Part shown: in pieces, positions 1 through 7,305 of the stretch
How positions within the stretch are numbered: position 1 is the stretch's first letter
Layout: each line of letters starts with the position of its first letter
Origin: CBDHDN01 sp965261585
Lineage (GTDB): Bacteria > Pseudomonadota > Alphaproteobacteria > UBA6615
DNA: 64,000 bases
NCBI GenBank assembly: GCA_965261585.1
Contig: CBDHDN010000064.1
Coordinates: forward strand, 124,001-188,000
Reading direction: 5' to 3'
Notes under the pieces: generated by a model
The model's input: the letters and a program-made list of their open reading frames with translations, nothing else
Databases searched by the model: none
What the model was told of the DNA's origin: nothing
Translations under genes and position numbers: made by a program

Positions 1-899
1 GAGAACCAGATCTCGATCTGGTTGAGCCAGCTGGCGTAGTTGGGCGTGAAGTGGAAGTGGACATGGGGATGCGCCTTGAGCCAGCGGTCGCGCTTGGGCT
101 TGTGGGTGTTCAGGTTGTCGAGAACGACATGGATCTCGCGGTCGGGATAGGCGGCCACCAAGCGGTTCATGAAGTCGAGGAACTCACGGCGGCGCCGCCG
201 TTCGTAGTGTCCGGCCTGAACCTCGCCGCTGGCGACGTTGAGAGCGGCAAACAGCGTCGTCGTGCCGTGTCGCTTATAGGTGTGGCCATGGCCGATCAGG
301 GCGCGCCCGTTCGGCAGCTTCAGATAGCCCTGGGCGCGCTCCAGCGCCTGGATGTGCGGCTTCTCGTCGACCGCCAGCACGATGGCGTCCTCCGGCGGGT
401 GCAAGTAGAGGCCGACGATCTCGGCCGCCTTGGGGACGAACTCGGGATCGTTGCTCTGGCACCAGGATTTACGGCCGGCCAGGTCGATCTTTTGCCGGCG
501 CAGGAAGCGCCAGATGTACTGGTCCGACACATCGCCCAGCGCCCGGGCCAGCAGTGGCGCCGTCCAGCGAGCGAAGCCGGCGGGCGGCGGCTCGTCCAAC
601 TGCGCCAGGATGCGCCGGCCCGTCTCGGCCGTGTAGATCGGCGTCGCCCCCGGCCGCGCTCGATCCGACAGCCCGGCCAGCCGTTCCGCCGCGAAGCGCG
701 TGCGCCAGCGGCTGACCCGCCCCGGCCAGGTGCCAAGCGCCGCCGCAATGGAGCGCGTCAAGCGGCCGTCCGCCGCCAACAACACCATGCGGGCGCGCTC
801 GCTCACGCCCTGTTCCGTCTTCGGAGATCGGACCATGCTCTCAAGCACCGCCCGCTCCTCCTCCGTCAATATGATCGGAGTCGCGTCCTGGATGTTCAT
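1..899 (-). CDS. IS630-family transposase, cut by window edge
   Basis: DDE transposase that would cut and paste an IS630/Tc1-type element. The minus-strand frame opens at an ATG at 899 and is still open at base 1, giving 299 residues. The N-terminal third looks like a helix-turn-helix region (motifs LTEEERAVLE and PGRVSRWRTRF). The catalytic triad is visible: Asp in AVDEKP near residue 177, Asp in LDNLNTHK near residue 260 and Glu in NQIEIWFS near residue 295. Only a short C-terminal tail should be missing. No inverted repeat could be fixed on the upstream side. The family call is firm; whether the element is complete cannot be seen. Confidence 0.9.
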   Translation of the reverse strand, partial: MNIQDATPIILTEEERAVLESMVRSPKTEQGVSERARMVLLAADGRLTRSIAAALGTWPGRVSRWRTRFAAERLAGLSDRARPGATPIYTAETGRRILAQLDEPPPAGFARWTAPLLARALGDVSDQYIWRFLRRQKIDLAGRKSWCQSNDPEFVPKAAEIVGLYLHPPEDAIVLAVDEKPHIQALERAQGYLKLPNGRALIGHGHTYKRHGTTTLFAALNVASGEVQAGHYERRRRREFLDFMNRLVAAYPDREIHVVLDNLNTHKPKRDRWLKAHPHVHFHFTPNYASWLNQIEIWF

Positions 900-1050
900 C
901 CATCCTTTGAATCACGACTCCGCCGCCAGCGATAGCCGGTACTAGTAGCGGCGCGCCGCGGCCTTGTCGACCCGGTCCGTTTGCAGCGGTTGCGGCAATG
1001 GCGTATTGCGGCCGGCGTTGCGCTGATGCGCCGGAGTTGGGGAGGGATGG

Positions 1051-1465
1051 ATGACGCGCGCGTGGGTTCTGCCGGTCCTGTTGACGATCTTCTTCTGGGG
1101 GCTGTGGGCCTTCCTGCCCAAGCTGGCGATTCGTTCGATCGGGCCGCTGAGCATCCTGGTCTACGAGTACATCGGCGGGTTCGTCGTCGCCGGCGCGACG
1201 CTCGTCTATCTCGGCTTCAAGCTCGATGTCGAGCCGCGCGGCATCGCGCTGTCGGCCGTGTCGGGCCTGTTCGCCTTCCTCGGTGTGTTGACCTAATCTG
1301 TGGGCGATCCGCGCCGGCCCGGTGTCCCTGACCGCGGCGGCGACGGCGCTCTATCCCCTGCTGACCATCACCCTCGCCGTCGTGCTGTTGAACGAGCCGA
1401 TGTCGGCGCGCCAGATCGCCGGCGCGGTCCTCGCCATCACCGCGATCGTGCTGCTGGCCGGCTAG
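1051..1465 (+). pseudogene. EamA/DMT-family permease, single-domain, frameshifted
   Basis: Small membrane permease of the drug/metabolite transporter superfamily in its single-domain form of about 140 residues. A strong Shine-Dalgarno (GGGAGGGATGG) precedes the ATG at 1051. The frame stops at 1294-1296 (taa) after 81 residues, but family sequence resumes one frame over: AIRAGPVSLTAAATALYPLL followed by LNEPMSARQIAGAVLAI and a stop at 1463-1465. Removing one A at 1295/1296 gives an uninterrupted 137-residue protein reading GVLTYLWAIRAG across the site. So the gene is intact apart from a one-base insertion, either a real mutation or a consensus error. Substrate unknown. Confidence 0.85.
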
Positions 1466-1527
1466 CCGTCAGCCGCCGTTCGCGACAATGTGCCGCCGGC
1501 GCATGGGGTCGAACCGTCGAACGGTCG

Positions 1528-2142
1528 TCACGCCTCGTCCGGTGGGGACGAATAGGTCGTGAGGCGGCCGTCGGCCAGCCGATGGATGTCGGTGTGCGCC
1601 TCGCCCAGCTGTTCGATCCGCTCGCGCAGCACCCCGGCATAGAGGCCGCGCAGGATGCGCCCGGCACAGCCATGGCTGACAACGACGAGGCGCGCGTCGC
1701 GTTCGACGTCGGCGAGCCAGGCGCCAACGCGCTCGGCGACCATGGTGTAGCTCTCGCCGCCGGGTGTCGTCACGCCCCAGCGGTCGGCGTCGCGCGCGCG
1801 GAACAGCGCCGGGTCCTGCGCCGCCGCTTCGTCGAACGTCAGGCCCTCCCAGCGCCCATAGCCGTGCTCCTTGAGCCGCGGCTCCAGCTCGATGCGGCTG
1901 GCCGCGAAGCCCAACGCCGCGGCGACCAGCCGCGCCGTCTCCTGGCAGCGCCCCAGCGGGCTGGCGACCACGCGGAAGCTCTGCCAGTCGGCGATCAGTG
2001 CCTTGAGGCGCCGGCCGTTGGCCTGTGCCTGGGCACGGCCCCGCGCGGTCAGGGCCGAGTCGCCATGGCCCTGGATCCGGCGTTCCCGGTTCCATTCCGT
2101 CTCGCCGTGGCGCAACAGATAGATGGCGGCGGTGTTCGGCAT
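1528..2142 (-). CDS. Histidine phosphatase family protein (phosphoglycerate mutase-like)
   Basis: Cytosolic phosphatase of the histidine phosphatase superfamily, 204 residues. The catalytic RHGE signature is at residues 11-14 (LLRHGETEWN). A second conserved block, VVASPLGRCQETARL, supplies the usual arginine, the acid residue is likely in ERLKEHGYGRWEG, and the second histidine is in VVVSHGCAGR near residue 155. Length is normal for GpmB/CobC-like members. The substrate cannot be told: the family includes phosphoglycerate mutase-like, alpha-ribazole phosphatase and broad sugar phosphatase activities. It is divergently transcribed from the SGNH hydrolase 83 bp away. Nothing in the neighbourhood points to a pathway. 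Confidence 0.88.
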   Translation of the reverse strand: MPNTAAIYLLRHGETEWNRERRIQGHGDSALTARGRAQAQANGRRLKALIADWQSFRVVASPLGRCQETARLVAAALGFAASRIELEPRLKEHGYGRWEGLTFDEAAAQDPALFRARDADRWGVTTPGGESYTMVAERVGAWLADVERDARLVVVSHGCAGRILRGLYAGVLRERIEQLGEAHTDIHRLADGRLTTYSSPPDEA

Positions 2143-2225
2143 GGCGACTCGCTTGCGGGGGCATTGCGCTTTCGCGGCGTCAGCCTAGCATGGCCTCGCG
2201 GACCCACAGCGACGGACCGGACTTG

Positions 2226-2870
2226 ATGAAGACCATTCTCTGCTACGGCGATTCCAACACCTGGGGCGCGGTTCCCTTGGTTGCCCGCGCCGACGTGCGG
2301 CGTTTCGGTTTCACCGAGCGCTGGCCCGGCGTCCTGCGCCAGCGCCTCGGCGGCGGCTACTGGGTGATCGAGGAGGGGCTCAACGGCCGTACCACCGTGC
2401 ACGACGACCCCATCGAGGGCGATCACAAAAACGGCCGGTCCTACCTCGAGCCTTGTCTCGAGAGCCATCACCCGATCGACCTGGTCATCGTCATGCTGGG
2501 GACCAATGATCTGAAGGCGCGCTTCGCCGTGCCGGCAGCCGATATCGCCGCCGGTGCCGGCGTGCTCGCCGAGATCGTGCTGAAGAGCGCCGCCGGCCCG
2601 GCGGGCGGGCCGCCGCGCCTGTTGCTCATGTGTCCGCCGCCGCTCGCCCAACTCGACCTGCTGGCCGACATGTTCGCCGGCGGCCGCGAGAAGTCCCAGG
2701 GCCTGTCGTTGCACTATCGCGCCGTCGCCGAGGCTGCGGGCTGCGCCTTCCTCGACGCCGGCGACGTCATCGCCTGCAGCGATGTCGACGGCATCCACTT
2801 CGACGCCGACGCCCATGGGCTGCTGGGCAAGCGCGTTGCTCAGCTCGTGCCGACTCTGCTGCCCGACTAG
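2226..2870 (+). CDS. SGNH/GDSL hydrolase (arylesterase-like)
   Basis: Serine hydrolase of the SGNH superfamily, 214 residues from the ATG at 2226. All blocks are visible: block I CYGDSNTWG with the nucleophile Ser10, the block II Gly in EEGLNGRTT, block III VMLGTNDLK with the oxyanion Asn, and block V DGIHFDADAH with catalytic Asp and His near the C-terminus. There is no signal peptide, so it is probably cytosolic. It resembles the arylesterase/acyl-CoA thioesterase-like subgroup in proteobacteria; the substrate is not evident. The upstream in-frame extension was rejected because it overlaps the divergent phosphatase gene and carries no family motif. Confidence 0.9.
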   Translation: MKTILCYGDSNTWGAVPLVARADVRRFGFTERWPGVLRQRLGGGYWVIEEGLNGRTTVHDDPIEGDHKNGRSYLEPCLESHHPIDLVIVMLGTNDLKARFAVPAADIAAGAGVLAEIVLKSAAGPAGGPPRLLLMCPPPLAQLDLLADMFAGGREKSQGLSLHYRAVAEAAGCAFLDAGDVIACSDVDGIHFDADAHGLLGKRVAQLVPTLLPD

Positions 2871-2950
2871 CCAGCCGGGTGTTCACGTCCGAGGTTGCCG
2901 TTCGATTGCGGCCCCCACTCGCGTCGAACGCTGCCCATCGCACCAAGCCG

Positions 2951-3034
2951 GCTGCCAGTGGCCCACGTCTCGCTGCCAGTGGCCCACGTCTCGCTGCCAG
3001 TGGCCCACGTCTCGCTGCCAGTGGCCCACGTCTC
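2951..3034. repeat. Four perfect 21-bp tandem repeats
   Basis: The unit GCTGCCAGTGGCCCACGTCTC occurs four times head to tail with no mismatch and is followed by a partial GCTGCTCG. The unit length is a multiple of three and one frame stays open, but no gene frame covers it. It lies between the SGNH hydrolase stop and the palindrome at 3052-3079. Confidence 0.95.
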
Positions 3035-3051
3035 GCTGCTCGTTGAAAAGC

Positions 3052-3079
3052 CAGCGGCGGCCCGTACGGGCCGCCGCTG
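3052..3079 (-). terminator. Perfect 28-bp palindrome, likely terminator of PEP-CTERM gene
   Basis: CAGCGGCGGCCCGT is followed immediately by its exact reverse complement. It lies 24 bp beyond the stop codon of the minus-strand PEP-CTERM gene. On that strand it is followed by CTTTTCAAC, a weak T-run, so rho-independent termination is plausible. It could serve transcripts from both directions. Confidence 0.6.
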
Positions 3080-3102
3080 TCAGACAAGCGTAAGCGTGAC
3101 GG

Positions 3103-3563
3103 TTAAGACTGTCGGTTGGCCCGGCGGCGCCTTGTTATCGCGCTCAGCCCAGCGAGGCCGAAGCCGAAGAGGGCGAGGGTGGCGGGTTCGGGCACGGACG
3201 TGGGCGGCGGCGGCGGCGGCGTATGAACGACGCTTTTCGTGATCACGCGGATCCAGTCGCCCGGCTCCGTCACAAACATGCCGACACACAGGACGGTCGG
3301 GCTGAGAAAGGCGTAGCCGTCCCCGGTGCCCAGGCCAATATTATCTGCGGTCTCCATGCCGCGGTTCGTGAACGGCGGGACCGGACCGCCTCCGATCAGT
3401 GGCACCGTGTAGTTCGTCCCCGGATTTCCAAACTCGAACGTCGATGCCGCTTCGAGAAGACCGCCGATGTCCGACATGACGCCCAGGATCTGGCCGCTGA
3501 AGGTCCAGGATACGCCGAAGTGGCTCAGGACCTTGGTTTTGATGGAGTTCAGGAAGATCATAT
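3103..3563 (-). pseudogene. PEP-CTERM sorting-domain protein, C-terminal part (split by IS)
   Basis: C-terminal two thirds of an exported protein handled by the exosortase/PEP-CTERM system. The fragment reads from the IS junction (IFLNSIKTK) to a textbook sorting tail: a proline stretch, VPEPATLALFGFGLAGLSAI as the VPEP motif plus hydrophobic segment, then RRRRA at the end. The N-terminal part lies beyond the IS3-like element at 4978-5259. The two halves rejoin as DSHMIFLNSIKTK once the IS and one copy of the 14-bp target duplication are removed, giving a protein of about 240 residues. The function of the mature domain is unknown. No exosortase gene lies in this window. Confidence 0.9.
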
Positions 3564-3598
3564 TGTAGCGCACCCCGTTCCTTGGACACAAGTTTGTC

Positions 3599-4504
3599 TC
3601 ACGCGGCGGGCCTGATTGAGATCGCGGCGTGCCACGCCTGACGAGCTTGAGCGGGGCTCAGGTAGCCGTTCTTTTCGACGATCCACTGGGCATTGTAGAG
3701 TTCGACGAAGTCGCGGACGGCGTCCCGCAGCTCCGCGATGTTGCGGTAGATGCGACCATGGATGATCTGTTCCTTCAGCGTGCGATTGAACCGCTCGGCG
3801 ACGCCGTTGGTCTGGGGCTCGGCGACGAAGGCGTAGGACGGCTGGATGCCCCAGAACTTGATCTGGTTGGTGAAGTGGTCCGACAGATACTGGGAGCCGT
3901 GATCCATCCGCAAGGCCAGCCCCCGAGCCGCGCCGGCCGCGGTCGAGCCATACAGCCCGGCAAGCCCCATGGAGATCGGCTGCAGGGCGGCGAAGCGGTC
4001 GCCGCGCTTGCAGACATGCCAGCCGACACACTCGGCGTTCCAATGCTCGACGGCGGTGAAGATCCAGCCCCAGCCGTCGTCCACCGTGAACACCCGAACG
4101 CCATCGGTGCCCCACATGAGGTTCGGGGCATGAGTGATGATCTCACCGTCATGGGGATTGCCGCCACGGCGGCGGCAGCGATGGGGCGAGAGCAGATTGT
4201 TCTCGCGCATCAGGCGGAGCACCCGCTTGCGGGCAACCCGGATGTCGCGACAGACCCGAAGCCGAGCCCAGACCTTGCGGTAGCCCTCGCCCTCCCAGGG
4301 CGATGCCTCCAGGTCGGCTTCGATCGCCACCAGCAGCGCCTGGTCCGAGATCGCGGGCTTCGGTCCCCGACGCTTTGCCGGCGGCTGCTCGGCGTGCTGG
4401 CCGGAGGTCATGGCGTAGAACGAGGAGCGGGCCATGCCCCAGGCGGCGCAGACCCGCCGCAGGCCGTAGGCCAGACCCGTGCCGGGCGAGGTGGCGGCAC
4501 TCAT
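3599..4504 (-). CDS. IS3-like transposase OrfB (copy A)
   Basis: Catalytic subunit, 301 residues, with an integrase-core (rve) DDE fold. Residues GYRKVWARLR near 76 resemble the HTH_21 region of IS3 OrfB. The DDE residues are Asp in WGTDGV (about 133), Asp in MDHGSQYLS (about 200) and Glu in NGVAERFNRTLKEQ (about 237). It starts inside the end of OrfA with an ATGA overlap, so it is probably made by translational coupling. No slippery heptamer typical of IS3 frameshifting is seen at the junction. Identical in protein sequence to copy C. Confidence 0.95.
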   Translation of the reverse strand: MSAATSPGTGLAYGLRRVCAAWGMARSSFYAMTSGQHAEQPPAKRRGPKPAISDQALLVAIEADLEASPWEGEGYRKVWARLRVCRDIRVARKRVLRLMRENNLLSPHRCRRRGGNPHDGEIITHAPNLMWGTDGVRVFTVDDGWGWIFTAVEHWNAECVGWHVCKRGDRFAALQPISMGLAGLYGSTAAGAARGLALRMDHGSQYLSDHFTNQIKFWGIQPSYAFVAEPQTNGVAERFNRTLKEQIIHGRIYRNIAELRDAVRDFVELYNAQWIVEKNGYLSPAQARQAWHAAISIRPAA

Positions 4505-4911
4505 CGCCGCGACCTCCGCCGCCCCAAAGGGCCGAAGGTCTCCGTCTTGGCCTCCAGCAGTTCCACCTGCATGGTCAACTCTCCGATCCGCTTCATGGCG
4601 CTATCCAGTTCCGCCTGCACCGGATCGCCCTTGCGTTGCTTGAGCGAGGCGTCGATCCCGCCGATCGCTTTCTCACGCCACTGCTCGAGCCGGAAGATCT
4701 CTACGCCCAACTGGCGCGACAGAAGTTGCACCGGCTCGTCACGCAAAAGCCGCAGAACGACCTCACGCTTGCGCGCCACCGTCCATCGCTGGCCAAGTCC
4801 CAGCGGGCCTGCCGGCAAAGCCTGGCCTGGGGAAAACGTGGACGAGCCAAGCTCGCCCGCATTTACCACAGGCCCATCAACAGCAACTTTCTTCTCAAAA
4901 TTATCGGTCAT
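4501..4911 (-). CDS. IS3-like OrfA, HTH protein (copy A)
   Basis: DNA-binding partner of the transposase, 136 residues. The ATG at 4911 was chosen because AAGGAGG lies 8 bases upstream; a GTG seven codons earlier is also in frame but sits on the Shine-Dalgarno. The HTH_Tnp_1-like segment is WTVARKREVVLRLLRDEPV to GVEIFRLEQWRE, followed by a predicted coiled coil with AMKRIGELTMQVELLEAKTE. Its stop overlaps the OrfB start as ATGA. Confidence 0.92.
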   Translation of the reverse strand: MTDNFEKKVAVDGPVVNAGELGSSTFSPGQALPAGPLGLGQRWTVARKREVVLRLLRDEPVQLLSRQLGVEIFRLEQWREKAIGGIDASLKQRKGDPVQAELDSAMKRIGELTMQVELLEAKTETFGPLGRRRSRR

Positions 4912-4977
4912 GTTCCGGTCCTCCTTGGACACTTCGATTAAGCCAATTCTGTGTCCAAGGAAATCGGGTCCGACTCA

Positions 4978-5259
4978 CAGGAAGATCATATGGCTGTCGA
5001 CCATCGTGCCGGCCGCGATGAACCCACCGCCGTCGATGAAGTGGTTGACCGTGGTGACGACGCCTTGCGCTTCGTCGAAACCCTGCATTCCGGTGTTGCT
5101 CGTGATGTCGTCGAGCACGGCCGCCGGCGCCCCGATGATCGACGCAGCAGTGCCCAACGAACTGATGGGGCCGCTAACGCTAATCAAAGAAGCATGCGCC
5201 GGACCGGCCATCGCGCCTGCGGCGGCTGCCCCGATGATGGCAAGAAGATGCTTTTTCAT
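4978..5259 (-). pseudogene. PEP-CTERM protein, N-terminal part with signal peptide
   Basis: Start of the IS-split PEP-CTERM gene. The ATG at 5259 opens a Sec signal peptide: MKKHLLAIIGAAAAGAMAG with likely cleavage after AHA. About 70 residues of mature protein follow, up to VDSHMIFL at the IS border, where the IS supplies an immediate stop. AGCTAGCAATG-type spacing with GGAGCTAGC gives a plausible ribosome binding site. Upstream are a sigma-54 promoter and two repeat sites, listed separately. With the IS in place only a secreted stub would be made, without the sorting tail. Confidence 0.88.
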
Positions 5260-5327
5260 TGCTAGCTCCTTATTTTGGCTCGGCGCGCCGACGTTCTGGA
5301 CGTGCCCACATTAACTAGCCATCACGG

Positions 5328-5343
5328 GGCAAAGCCCGTGCCA
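5328..5343 (-). promoter_or_regulatory. Sigma-54 (-24/-12) promoter of the PEP-CTERM gene
   Basis: On the minus strand the sequence is TGGCACGGGCTTTGCC. It matches the RpoN consensus TGGCACG-N4-TTGC at every conserved base, including the invariant GG and GC with standard spacing. It lies about 70 bp upstream of the ATG at 5259 in the correct orientation, so transcription would start near 5317. Confidence 0.8.
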
Positions 5344-5408
5344 GCAACGGGGCCATGCGATGTTCCGAGTGAATCGACTCTAGCGGCAGCGCGGGCGGCG
5401 GCTTGTTG

Positions 5409-5425
5409 TGTAAGCGCTGCCGACA
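5409..5425. promoter_or_regulatory. Putative activator site 1 (TGTAAG-N5-CCGACA)
   Basis: TGTAAGCGCTGCCGACA lies about 70 bp upstream of the sigma-54 promoter. It is an imperfect dyad (TGTAAG against TGTCGG on the other strand) and is matched by a second copy at 5485-5501. The position and pairing suit an enhancer-binding protein site. The PEP-CTERM regulator PrsR is a candidate by family knowledge only. Confidence 0.5.
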
Positions 5426-5484
5426 TCGGCCGGGCCACATGTGTCGCTTTGTGGCGCCTGGCCGCAGTATCGGGCCGTTTGGGG

Positions 5485-5501
5485 TGTAAGCCCTGCTGAC
5501 G
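5485..5501. promoter_or_regulatory. Putative activator site 2 (TGTAAG-N5-CTGACG)
   Basis: TGTAAGCCCTGCTGACG matches site 1 at 14 of 17 positions in the same orientation, 76 bp further from the promoter. Two such sites at roughly 70 and 145 bp upstream of a -24/-12 promoter are a typical enhancer arrangement for sigma-54 activators. Confidence 0.5.
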
Positions 5502-5754
5502 GGCTGTGGGCGATCGGTTCTCGCCTCTATGGGGTATGAAAACGGCTTCCTGGCTCTACGCGGGCGGCTTGGATGCGGGTGGCGTAAATGGCGTACCGCC
5601 GCGACCAAAACCGGGCGGTCGATTCACCGGGCGCGCCTCGCCCAGGCCCTCCCGGACGGGTGCGGGAGACAGCATCGAAATCGCCTCTCGCGGTCGCCAT
5701 GCACCGCCAGCCGCCGGCGTACCGCCGGCGCGTCGGTCTATCTCGTTAAAAAAA

Positions 5755-5831
5755 TGGCGCGCCCGGGAAGACTCGAACTCCCAACCTCCTGATCCGTAGT
5801 CAGACGCTCTATCCAATTGAGCTACGGGCGC
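5755..5831 (-). tRNA. tRNA-Arg (anticodon ACG), CCA encoded
   Basis: The minus strand folds as a cloverleaf. The acceptor is GCGCCCG with CGGGCGC. The D-arm stem is GCTC/GAGC. The anticodon stem TCTGA/TCAGG encloses the loop CTACGGA, so the anticodon is ACG and reads CGU and relatives after conversion to inosine. The T-arm is GGGAG-TTCGAGT-CTTCC. The discriminator is G, CCA is encoded at 5755-5757 and is followed by a run of T that probably terminates transcription. Confidence 0.96.
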
Positions 5832-6189
5832 GTTTGTCGCCGACTGTCGTGCCGGCGGACCGCGCGTCGCGCCGACTTGTTTTGCTGCGCGACGGGCCGG
5901 CAGCATATATCATCGTTCAATCGCTGCGATCAAACCTTTCGCGGGGGGTGCGTTGGCCGTTGCAGGAAACCGGCTGGACTGCTTGCCGCGCGACGGTCGG
6001 CATCAACAACGTAAACGATATGTTAACGCCCTGGCGGGACTTTTGCGTGTTGCGGTGGCTTGTGTGGATTTACTGACGGTGGCGTGCCGGAAAAGCGCCT
6101 TGCTGTGACTCAGGTCATTCAATAACATCCACGCGCAACCGCAGGACAGGACACACTATTTTGGGCGCCGGTGCCGTTGAGCGGGCAGT

Positions 6190-6433
6190 GCGCCGGGAAT
6201 CCCGAGGGCAAATCCATGGCACGGACGACCATTCCAGCGACGCTGCTCGGTGCTGCCCGAGCTGGGGCAGCGGCGCCGCGATCGCTGGCTGACCGATCGC
6301 GGGGACGCTGATAGAGGCCGACTGCAGCGTGGCGGGCCGGGCCGCGGCCGGCTCCTCTCGCCGCTCCTCACCGGTCAGCGAAGGAAACAGAGCATCATCG
6401 GCCAACGTGCAGCCGGCAAGCAGAACTGATCCT
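6190..6433 (-). pseudogene. Inverted N-terminal fragment of a lipoprotein
   Basis: On the minus strand the sequence reads VLLAGC (a good lipobox) followed by TLADDALFPSLTGEE and then a proline/alanine-rich stretch to PLPQLG, after which the similarity fades. There is no start codon with a proper n-region upstream, because upstream sequence on this strand is the antisense of the next gene. From memory of the alphaproteobacterial family to which the plus-strand gene at 6435 belongs, such proteins begin with a lipobox and a similar ADDALFP-type segment. The fragment therefore looks like the missing front end of that gene, turned round. Inference, not proven. Confidence 0.5.
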
Positions 6434-6434
6434 G

Positions 6435-7175
6435 GTGCGGCAGTGGACCGACGCGCAGGGCGTCCTCGACAAGATCGGCACCGATATCGGCCGCATGACC
6501 AACCTGTCGACTCTCGTCGCCGACGACAGCGCGCTGTCCGCTTTCATTCTCGAATCCACGCGGGCGACCTACGGCTTGACCGGCGCGATCGACGAAGACC
6601 ACCGCCAGCTGGCGATCCTGGAGGACGAGGTCAGTCGCACCGCGGTGCTGATCAGCCGGCTGCTCAACGAGCTCAACGAGGACGTCGCGCGCCAGTCCAA
6701 TTTCGTCGGGCGCGAGCGCAGCAACCTGACGGCGCTGTCCCTCGCCGTCAAGAATGGCGAGCTGTTCGGGCCCAGCCTGTCGAACCGGGCCTTCTTCGCG
6801 ACCGCTTCGGCGCCGGGGCCGGCTGTTGCGGCCGCGCCGGCGGCGGCGCGGACGGCCCGGACGGCCGTGCCGACCGGCCGGCCGCTGGTCGTCGTCCGCT
6901 TCGACCGGCCGAATGTGGAGTATGAGAATGCGCTCTTCAACGCGGTCAGCGCCGCCCTCGACCGGCGGCCCGGCTCCGCGTTCGAGCTGGTTGCGGTGAC
7001 GCCGAACCGCGGCACGCCGGCCCAAGTCGCCTTGGGTGCCAACGACGCGCGCCGCGATTCCGAGCGCGTGCTGCGCTCGCTCATCGCCATGGGCCTGCCG
7101 CCGGAACGCGTCAATGTGAGCGCCGCCTCGAGCACCGATGCCCAGACCAACGAGGTGCACCTCTACATCCGCTAG
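6435..7175 (+). CDS. Conserved alphaproteobacterial envelope protein, N-terminus lost
   Basis: 246 residues from a GTG at 6435; family-like sequence (LILVRQW) starts three codons before it, so the visible start is not the natural one. The first 120 residues are helical and coiled-coil-like (AIDEDHRQLAILEDEVSRT, LLNELNED). An alanine-rich linker follows (about 135-150). The last 95 residues (RPLVVVRFDRPNVEY, SAALDRRPG, SERVLRSLIAMGLPPERV, EVHLYIR) are reminiscent of a SPOR/OmpA-like alpha-beta domain, although I cannot name it. Homologues I recall are lipoproteins of unknown function. The missing N-terminus appears inverted just upstream at about 6190-6433. Confidence 0.7.
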   Translation: MRQWTDAQGVLDKIGTDIGRMTNLSTLVADDSALSAFILESTRATYGLTGAIDEDHRQLAILEDEVSRTAVLISRLLNELNEDVARQSNFVGRERSNLTALSLAVKNGELFGPSLSNRAFFATASAPGPAVAAAPAAARTARTAVPTGRPLVVVRFDRPNVEYENALFNAVSAALDRRPGSAFELVAVTPNRGTPAQVALGANDARRDSERVLRSLIAMGLPPERVNVSAASSTDAQTNEVHLYIR

Positions 7176-7305
7176 CCCCAACGAGGGTCGCCGCCCACCC
7201 ACCGGATCTGCCACGCACCGCCGCGGCCGCCGAGGTTTGCATCGCCACGCCCCGGCAGCTTATACAAGGGCGTCCCAGCAAGGCGATTCGAACGGGAGAC
7301 CGGCC

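Larger units (their letters stand above)
3564..4977 (-). mobile_element. IS3-like element copy A, 1414 bp, with 14-bp target duplication
   Basis: The element reads from TGAGTCGGACCCGATTTCC at 4977 to CCGGTTCC/GGTGCGCTACA-type sequence at 3564 on the minus strand. Both ends share CCTTGGACAC as the core of imperfect terminal inverted repeats. Boundaries are exact because the flanks of the four copies diverge at these bases. The flanks carry a perfect 14-bp direct repeat (ATATGATCTTCCTG on the minus strand) at 3550-3563 and 4978-4991. The right terminal repeat differs from the other copies by one base. Inserted in the PEP-CTERM gene. Confidence 0.95.

Noticed and set aside
2951..3034. Short tandem repeats as a possible CRISPR array
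   Set aside because: The 21-bp units are adjacent with no spacers, and no cas genes are present.
3629..5314. Open frame of 561 codons running antisense to both ORFs of the IS3-like element (also antisense to copies B, C and D)
   Set aside because: It exists only because of high GC and codon bias on the opposite strand; it recurs at each IS copy, crosses into unrelated flanks, and has no protein family features.
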